Origin: Chloroflexota bacterium
GTDB lineage: Bacteria > Chloroflexota > Dehalococcoidia > UBA2247 > RBG-13-53-26
Length of the DNA: 11,516 nucleotides
Assembly: GCA_017885485.1 (NCBI GenBank)
Contig: JAFNFZ010000067.1
Span: 1-11,516, forward strand
Direction: 5' to 3'
The position numbers were made by a program, and so were the translations under genes. The notes below the pieces were generated by a model, which was not told the origin of the DNA, ran no database searches, and saw only the letters and a list, made by a program, of their open reading frames with translations. Shown piece after piece: positions 6,634 through 11,516 of the stretch (position 1 is the first letter of the stretch; each line of letters starts with the position of its first letter).

Positions 6634-7845
6634 ATGGAGGCTAGGTCTTTGCAGAAGCTGATAAGGAACGATTGGCGCAGCGAATCTGGGGAGCCATTTG
6701 CTCGTGCTCAGATCCTGCGGCACGAGATCCATCCCGAGGGATTGGACGTTGATCGGCTTTGGTTCTTCGAGGCCGGGTGCCTCGCCCCGAGATCGAGCGT
6801 CGGTCACGTGATCAGCGTTCTTCGCGGAAGCGGGAGGCTCCACGTGGCGGATGATGATGGACAGATCCTTCGCCTGGAGGCAGGGGACCACCTCTACCTT
6901 CCGGCTGGCCTGGAGACCGTCCTTGACGCAGAACCGGCGACCGAGCTCCTGCATCTGTCGAGCCCATCAGCCTCTCAGACGCGCGGCGGAAAGGTGTTGC
7001 TTCGCAGTGAAGCATTTCTGGCGGCCTGCGCTTCGGGGTCGCAGTCGCTGCGGTGGATCCTCACCTCCCAGTACTTGAGTCGCCGGATCTTTCTGCATCA
7101 CGACCGGATCCTGCTATCGAAATCCGGGCATCCCGTCTCCTGGTATCACACCACAATGTTCGACGTGGCCGGGCTTCCCAGAAACGAGGACGGGCAGCCG
7201 GTTTTCAAGATGTCCTATAACTCCCGAACAGAGCTCAACGTCTGCTACGACGTCGCAGGCACTGCCCGCGTGCGCATGGCGCGGCACCCATATCGGGAGA
7301 CGAAGCAGCTCTGGGGTCCATGGTTGGCGATCGATGGCGATTCAACCTATCACCTGAACGAGGCCGCAGGAGGTCCCGAAGAAGAACGCCGCATTGACAA
7401 GGCAACCCAGACCGTTCAGACCCTTCGCAACAAGCACGAGGTCCACATCGTCGACGGACACGTGTCACTGTTCTGCCTATTTGATCCGGCGCCCACGGGC
7501 ATCGAGCGCCACCGGCCTGGCGAGTACAGCGACTACGAGCCCCTGTCGCAGGTGCTCGGAACCAAGCCCCACGAAACCTACACGCGCGAGATCGCGAGAT
7601 ATGATGAAATGGTGGATCAGCTCTCCATGGCCAGGGCGATGGGCAAGCTGAACACGCTCCACGGGTCTCCGCTCTGGGAGCTGTACCTGCGCGGCCGGAA
7701 GGCGCAAGCGGCGATCGAGACTCAGCTTGCAGAATCCCTGGCTGCAGAAGGCAACGGACGTGAGCGGGTCCTTGGGCGCTGGATGCAGCCCGTGAGTGAT
7801 GGCAAGGAACCGGACCGCGTCGAGCGCGTGCCAGGACCCGGATAG
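6634..7845 (+). CDS. Cupin-like protein of unknown function, probably two-domain
   Basis: I do not recognise a named family. Residues about 57-105 form a cupin-like barrel half: GHVISVLRGSGRLHV, then LEAGDHLYLPAGLETVL. The metal-binding His pair of cupin motif 1 (HxH) and the His of motif 2 (PxGxxH) are both missing, so a classical metal site is unlikely there. A second region, about residues 165-255, contains SWYHTTMFDV, FKMSYNSRTELNVCYDV and GDSTYHLNEAAGG and could be a second cupin. The C-terminal third is charged and helical. There is no signal peptide or membrane segment. It lies between the flavoenzyme and the adenylation gene, suggesting a role in the same chemistry. Composition is visibly richer in G+C than its neighbours (40 of 60 bases at 7021-7080 against 29 of 60 at 8161-8220). 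The ATG at 6634 lacks a ribosome site; a TTG at 6649 with GGAGG 8 nt upstream may be the true start. Confidence 0.78.
   Translation: MEARSLQKLIRNDWRSESGEPFARAQILRHEIHPEGLDVDRLWFFEAGCLAPRSSVGHVISVLRGSGRLHVADDDGQILRLEAGDHLYLPAGLETVLDAEPATELLHLSSPSASQTRGGKVLLRSEAFLAACASGSQSLRWILTSQYLSRRIFLHHDRILLSKSGHPVSWYHTTMFDVAGLPRNEDGQPVFKMSYNSRTELNVCYDVAGTARVRMARHPYRETKQLWGPWLAIDGDSTYHLNEAAGGPEEERRIDKATQTVQTLRNKHEVHIVDGHVSLFCLFDPAPTGIERHRPGEYSDYEPLSQVLGTKPHETYTREIARYDEMVDQLSMARAMGKLNTLHGSPLWELYLRGRKAQAAIETQLAESLAAEGNGRERVLGRWMQPVSDGKEPDRVERVPGPG
6636..6640 (+). promoter_or_regulatory. GGAGG placed for a TTG start at 6649 of the cupin-like gene
   Basis: GGAGG overlaps the ATG at 6634 and sits 8 nt before the in-frame TTG at 6649, an ideal spacing. 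This suggests that translation starts at TTG and that the annotated ATG is part of the leader. Confidence 0.5.
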
Positions 7846-7846
7846 T

Positions 7847-7860
7847 TGCGCAATTGCGCA
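7847..7860. other. Perfect 14-bp palindrome TGCGCAATTGCGCA before the adenylation gene
   Basis: The sequence TGCGCAATTGCGCA is fully self-complementary. It starts two bases after the cupin gene's stop and ends 16 bases before the ATG at 7877. It contains the same TGCGCA half-site as the inverted repeat at 5044-5060, with a 2-bp instead of a 5-bp spacer. It could be a protein-binding operator or a small RNA hairpin near the ribosome site; no T run follows, so a terminator is unlikely. Confidence 0.4.
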
Positions 7861-7876
7861 GAGGGAAATCCTAAGA

Positions 7877-9469
7877 ATGGCTTTCTTGTTGCACCAACTG
7901 CTATCTGAGACTGCGGCGAGATATCCGGACAGAGAAGCGATAGCCTACAAAGACCGCAGCATTACTTATGCTGCATTGGAGAGACAGTCAAACAAAGTAG
8001 CTCATACGCTCGCGGCGCTCGGAATAGAAAAGGGAGACCGCGTAGGACTCTATTTCGACAGAGGCATTGAGTCTATTGTTGCAGCCTGTGGGGTCTTGAA
8101 GGCAGGAGCAACCTATGTTCCCCTGGATCCCAAGAGTCCTCTGATACGTGTCTCCTACATGATCGAGAAGTGCGGGATCAAATCACTGCTTACGCTCCAG
8201 GGAAAACTGCCAAAGATAGAGAAAGCACTTGCTGAAGGCTCCCCGCCTGAGCATATTGTTCTGATGGACGGCACCGACCGAGGTCCGCAGTCACTGGGCT
8301 CAACTCAATTGATCAGCAATCGCTCCACCCCTGAGCAACTTGGCGAGACTGCTCCCGTCGTAAACGTCACAGACGCGGACATAGCCTACATTCTGTTCAC
8401 TTCCGGCTCTACCGGCAACCCCAAGGGGGTGATGATATCACACCTCAACTCTTTGACATTTGTGGACTCTGCCTGTGACTTTTTCCACATAGAGAAGGAG
8501 GATAGACTCTCCAACATTGCCCCTCTGCATTTTGACATGTCAGTCTTTGACATCTTTGTGGCCTTCAAGGCTGGCGCCTGTGTGGTTGTTATTCCCGAGG
8601 CGGTTGCGATCTTTCCGACAGAACTGGCAGCGTATATTGCCGAGAAGCGCATATCGGTCTGGAATTCAGTGCCTTCGGCCCTTTCTCTTCTGGCAACATA
8701 CAAGGGCCTGGGCACCTGTGACCTGTCAAGTCTGCGGTTGATCTTGTTCGCGGGCGAAGTCTTTCCTCTGAAGTATCTGCGGCTTCTCCAAGAGGCCGTA
8801 CCCGGAGCAAGATTCTGCAACATGTACGGCCAAACGGAAGCCAATACATCCACCTACTATTGGGTTGGCCAAGCGCCTCCAGATGGCAGAGGGATTCTTC
8901 CCATCGGCAAAGCCCTCCCAAACTACGAAGTCTTCGCTATGGATGAAAACGGCAATCGTGTACGGAAGCCAGGGCAGGAAGGCGAATTGTATGTGAGGGG
9001 ATCCGCGGTCGCGTTGGGGTATTGGGGAGAAATCGAAAGAACCGAAGACTCCTTTGTCACGAATCCCCTGCGGCCCGATCTGCGTGAAACGATTTACAGA
9101 ACAGGTGATTTGGTCCAACTGGATTCTGACGGCGATTATGTGTTCCTGGGCCGAAAGGACCATATGATCAAGAGCCGGGGATACCGCATTGAGCTGGGAG
9201 AGATTGAAACAGTCTTGGCCGACCATGAGCAGGTCAAGAATTCTGTCGCTATCGCCATTCCCGATGAGCTTGTGGGTAATAGGATTGCTGCAGTCATCGT
9301 TCCTTTGAGCAAGGGCACGATGAAGAAAGAGGAGATTGTCCGTTATTGTGCTACGCGATTACCCAGATACATGATACCTGAGATTATCGAGTTCCGGGAT
9401 TCTTTGCCGATGACATCGTCGGGCAAGGTAGATAGGGAGAAACTCAGAACCACCTGGCAGGACTTATGA
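7877..9469 (+). CDS. Free-standing amino-acid adenylation enzyme (AMP ligase, PltF/DltA-like)
   Basis: Activates an amino acid as aminoacyl-AMP and loads it on a separate carrier protein. The 530 residues form one complete A domain with no fused PCP or condensation domain. Core motifs are A3 in YILFTSGSTGNPKG (171-184), A4 HFDMSVFDIF with Asp220 (the residue that binds the alpha-amino group), A5 NMYGQTE (315-321), A7 YRTGDL (407-412), A8 GRKDHMIKSRGYRIELGEIE (425-444), and A10 Lys517 in SSGKVDR. Read by eye against GrsA, the specificity positions are D-M-F-N-L-A-M-T-S-K. This does not match the proline code of PltF (D-L-L-Y-L-A-L-V-C), and I cannot assign a substrate. The retained Asp220 argues for an amino acid. 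The ATG at 7877 gives the natural N-terminus; the upstream in-frame GTG at 7796 would overlap the cupin gene. Its stop overlaps the aminotransferase start by 4 nt (ATGA). Confidence 0.93.
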   Translation: MAFLLHQLLSETAARYPDREAIAYKDRSITYAALERQSNKVAHTLAALGIEKGDRVGLYFDRGIESIVAACGVLKAGATYVPLDPKSPLIRVSYMIEKCGIKSLLTLQGKLPKIEKALAEGSPPEHIVLMDGTDRGPQSLGSTQLISNRSTPEQLGETAPVVNVTDADIAYILFTSGSTGNPKGVMISHLNSLTFVDSACDFFHIEKEDRLSNIAPLHFDMSVFDIFVAFKAGACVVVIPEAVAIFPTELAAYIAEKRISVWNSVPSALSLLATYKGLGTCDLSSLRLILFAGEVFPLKYLRLLQEAVPGARFCNMYGQTEANTSTYYWVGQAPPDGRGILPIGKALPNYEVFAMDENGNRVRKPGQEGELYVRGSAVALGYWGEIERTEDSFVTNPLRPDLRETIYRTGDLVQLDSDGDYVFLGRKDHMIKSRGYRIELGEIETVLADHEQVKNSVAIAIPDELVGNRIAAVIVPLSKGTMKKEEIVRYCATRLPRYMIPEIIEFRDSLPMTSSGKVDREKLRTTWQDL

Positions 9470-10719
9470 CAAAGCGTGATCTTCCACTCGTGGAAACGGG
9501 AAACAACAGCATGAAGCTGTCTCCAGACGATCTGGCTATCTTCGGTGGGGCACCAGCTTTTCACGAGGCCCTACACGTCGGCCGCCCCAATGTCGGAGAT
9601 CGAGAGCGCTTGCTGGAACGCATCAACGAACTGCTGGATAGGAAGTGGCTGACCAATCAGGGCCCCTTTGTGCAAGAACTCGAGCAGCGCATCGCGCAGA
9701 TGATTGGAGTTAAGCATTGCATTGCCATGTGCAATGGCACGGTGGCGCTGGAGATTGCCATACGTGCTGCCGGACTGGCAGGTGAGGTGATTGTCCCCTC
9801 GATGACGTTCATTGCCACTGCCCACGCTCTGCAATGGCAGCGGATCACCCCCGTGTTCTGTGACTGTGACCCTACATCACACAACATAGACCCGTCTTGT
9901 GTCGAGACAGTGATCACGCCCCGCACGTCCGGCATCATCGGTGTGCATCTTTGGGGGCGCCCCTGCGATGTGCAGGCGTTGGCCGAGATTGCCCGACGCC
10001 GGAACCTGAAGCTGCTCTACGACGCGGCCCATGCCTTTGGGTGCTCTTGCCAGGGCCGCATGATTGGCAACTTTGGCGACGCCGAGGTCTTTAGCTTCCA
10101 TGCCACCAAGTTCTTTAACACTTTTGAGGGTGGTGCGGTTGTAACCAATAGCGACGACCTCGCGGCGAAGATCAGACTGATGAAGAACTTTGGCTTCGCT
10201 GGCTACGACAACGTCACGTACATCGGCACGAATGGAAAAATGAGCGAGGTATCCGCGGCGATGGGATTGACCGGCCTGGAGAGTATGGCGGACGTCGTCG
10301 CGGAGAACTACCGCAACTATCAGCAGTACAAGCGCCAATTGGCAGGTGTGCCCGGCGTGCGCCTGACAACCTACGACGAGACCGCGAGATCCAACTACCA
10401 GTATATCATACTGGAAGTGGATGAAACAGCTGCGCAGATCAGTCGCGACCAACTGGTCGAAATCCTCCATGCCGAAAACATACTGGCTCGGCGCTACTTC
10501 TACCCCGGCTGCCACCAGATGGAACCCTATCGGTCCCTCTTTCCGCATGCGGGCCTTCTGCTGCCAGTGACGGAGAGCCTTGTGAAGCGAGTCCTTGCTC
10601 TGCCCACAGGCACGGCCGTTGGCCCGAATGAGATTACCAAGATCTGCCAGATCATTCGCCTGGCCGTCGAACATGGTGACGACGTAAGAGCGCGATTGCC
10701 GCCGCGTGTCGCGATATGA
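9466..10719 (+). CDS. DegT/DnrJ/EryC1/StrS aminotransferase, DesI/VioA-like sugar 4-aminotransferase
   Basis: PLP-dependent sugar aminotransferase, 417 residues. Lys215 in VFSFHATKFFNTFEGGAVVT is the Schiff-base lysine, and Asp186 in YDAAHAFG is the PLP-nitrogen partner. The N-terminal block LAIFGGAPAF, HVGRPNVGDR and WLTNQGPFVQE, together with HLWGRPCD and GTNGKMSEVSAAMGL, agree closely with DesI and VioA. Those enzymes convert dTDP-4-keto-6-deoxy-D-glucose to dTDP-4-amino-4,6-dideoxy-D-glucose (dTDP-viosamine) using glutamate. The product amine would be the natural acceptor for the acyl groups built by the upstream genes. The ATG at 9466 overlaps the adenylation gene's stop in ATGA, so the two are translationally coupled. 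An in-frame ATG at 9511 would also begin just before the conserved region and is possible. The 4-keto sugar dehydratase and thymidylyltransferase (RmlB, RmlA) are not in the window. Confidence 0.94.
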   Translation: MTKRDLPLVETGNNSMKLSPDDLAIFGGAPAFHEALHVGRPNVGDRERLLERINELLDRKWLTNQGPFVQELEQRIAQMIGVKHCIAMCNGTVALEIAIRAAGLAGEVIVPSMTFIATAHALQWQRITPVFCDCDPTSHNIDPSCVETVITPRTSGIIGVHLWGRPCDVQALAEIARRRNLKLLYDAAHAFGCSCQGRMIGNFGDAEVFSFHATKFFNTFEGGAVVTNSDDLAAKIRLMKNFGFAGYDNVTYIGTNGKMSEVSAAMGLTGLESMADVVAENYRNYQQYKRQLAGVPGVRLTTYDETARSNYQYIILEVDETAAQISRDQLVEILHAENILARRYFYPGCHQMEPYRSLFPHAGLLLPVTESLVKRVLALPTGTAVGPNEITKICQIIRLAVEHGDDVRARLPPRVAI

Positions 10720-10945
10720 ATCGATCCATTGCGTTCTATAGCGAAGCAGGACAGTATTCGGTGCCTGCACCACCCCTACCAATGTTGAATCTCTCTCTCA
10801 GGGACAGAGCATTTGAGACTCTGGAGGATTAGCACACCAGCCACCAGTTGGACATATCACGGAGAACAAGCATTGTGCGCAACGAGGTAAGCTCGAAAAA
10901 CGGTTCCTGCAACCATCCCGGAAAGCTGATTCTGTCGGTCATTCT
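10720..10945. other. Intergenic stretch without a recognisable gene (226 nt)
   Basis: No plausible coding frame was found on the plus strand, and no clear promoter or terminator. It separates the intact aminotransferase from the truncated epimerase remnant, and may contain the junction at which the 5' part of that gene was lost. A minus-strand frame is open across 10829-11158, but its sequence is not recognisable as a protein family. Confidence 0.4.
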
Positions 10946-11218
10946 GTGTTCACGCGGGTGATTGACTGTGCGCGGGAAGTGATTCGTCTGGCTGGGTACG
11001 ATGCAGAGATCAAGACGGTTCCTGAAAGACCGACCGGACCATTGAATCGGGTTGCTGATACTCAGCTGGCGGCCAGACTGCTGGGGTGGCAACCACGAGT
11101 GTCTTTCACAGAGGGTCTCCGCCGGACCCTGGAATGGTACTTTGCCAATAAGGATCAAGAGCAGGTACTCCGACTACTTAGGGATGGTGCCTTGATGGAG
11201 CGCAAGGCACAGGGGTAA
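10946..11218 (+). pseudogene. 5'-truncated NAD-dependent epimerase/dehydratase (extended SDR), C-terminal remnant
   Basis: About 90 codons resemble only the C-terminal end of nucleotide-sugar epimerase/dehydratases: VIRLAGYDAEIKTVPERP, GPLNRVADTQLAARLLGWQP and VSFTEGLRRTLEWYF. These match the family's substrate-domain end (xRVADxxxAxxxLGWxPxVSxxEGLxxTxxWY). The Rossmann NAD-binding domain with GxxGxxG and the YxxxK active site are absent from the window upstream; the preceding gene is the aminotransferase and the intervening 226 nt do not encode them. The GTG at 10946 is probably only the first available start codon, with no convincing ribosome site, and resemblance begins around 10950-10960. 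It is most likely a broken gene left by recombination and not a functional small protein. The frame itself carries no internal stop, so decay is recent or the fragment is tolerated. Confidence 0.72.
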
Positions 11219-11516
11219 GCGCGCAAGGTGCCTCTCGGTCGAGACCTCGTCAAAACCCTTTGGCTCGGTCACGGCAATCTGGTGGATCCTCGGGTGCGCT
11301 GCGCCACAGATGGTTGCTGAGCGGATCAGCGTTCGCGGTTGGGATCCGTCGATCTGACGGACCTGTAAGACCGCTGTCGTTCCGCTCGAGCCGACCTGCG
11401 TTCGGCAGGAGAACGCGAAGTTGAGCAAGGGGAGAAGGCAAGCTGCTGAGCAAGTGAAGACCACAACACAGACAACTTGGCCGCTTTCACCCAGGTGCAC
11501 ATGAAAGTCAGTGTGT
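11219..11516. other. Terminal stretch without a recognisable gene; contains three short perfect hairpins
   Basis: No convincing coding frame was found in these 298 nt; open frames on the minus strand do not resemble any family I know. Three perfect stem-loops, each with a 5-nt loop, are visible: GCTGA/TCAGC (11316-11330), TCCGTC/GACGGA (11345-11361) and CCTGC/GCAGG (11395-11409). None is followed by a T run. They may be part of a structured element or the eroded end of a mobile element, or be coincidence. Confidence 0.35.

Noticed and set aside
7796..7876. Extended N-terminus for the adenylation enzyme from the GTG at 7796
   Set aside because: The extra 27 residues have no family resemblance and would overlap the cupin gene; the ATG at 7877 gives the standard A-domain start.
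9877..10782. 301-codon open frame on the minus strand
   Set aside because: It lies opposite the clearly real DesI/VioA-like aminotransferase, and its translation shows no recognisable domain.
10829..11158. 109-codon minus-strand frame containing MTDRISFPGWLQEPFFELT, considered as a transposase fragment
   Set aside because: I could not match it to any transposase or integrase motif, and half of it is opposite the epimerase remnant; kept only as a hint for an IS search.
11174..11500. 108-codon minus-strand frame in the tail
   Set aside because: No recognisable motif, no good ribosome site, and a second frame on the same strand is also open over most of it, which suggests chance.

Overview
The window reads as an accessory surface-glycan gene cluster from a bacterium of moderate GC content. 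Every recognisable gene lies on the plus strand, with short gaps or overlaps, so most of it is probably one operon. I cannot name the organism: there is no rRNA, tRNA or lineage marker, and polysaccharide clusters move between lineages. No RNA gene, CRISPR array or intact insertion sequence was recognised.

Layout. Positions 2-457 hold the 3' part of a polysaccharide-export ABC ATPase (Wzt/TagH type). From 557 to 2911 come three acyltransferase-like genes of three different folds: a FemAB/GNAT-like protein, a NeuD/PglD-type left-handed beta-helix transferase, and a classical GNAT. Next is an acyl-thioester block: an FkbH-like glyceryltransferase/phosphatase (2869-4707), a first acyl carrier protein (4728-4967), a second carrier protein (5137-5388) and an acyl-CoA-dehydrogenase-like flavoenzyme (5439-6584). 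An unrecognised 403-residue cupin-like gene follows (6634-7845), then a free-standing amino-acid adenylation enzyme (7877-9469). That gene overlaps by 4 nt a DesI/VioA-type PLP aminotransferase (9466-10719). The window ends with a 5'-truncated nucleotide-sugar epimerase/dehydratase remnant (about 10946-11218) and about 300 nt without a recognisable gene.

How the parts may work together (inference). The aminotransferase would make a dTDP-4-amino-4,6-dideoxyhexose. Two carrier-bound acyl groups could be built in parallel. FkbH would load a glyceryl unit from 1,3-bisphosphoglycerate onto the first carrier. The adenylation enzyme would load an amino acid onto the second carrier, and the flavoenzyme would oxidise it there, as in the PltF/PltL/PltE-type route to pyrrolyl-2-carboxyl-S-PCP. 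One or more of the acyltransferases would pass these groups to the amino sugar, and the ABC transporter would export the finished glycan. No polyketide synthase or multidomain NRPS gene is present in the window, so NRPS/PKS starter-unit chemistry appears to have been recruited to decorate a sugar. That combination is the most interesting feature here.
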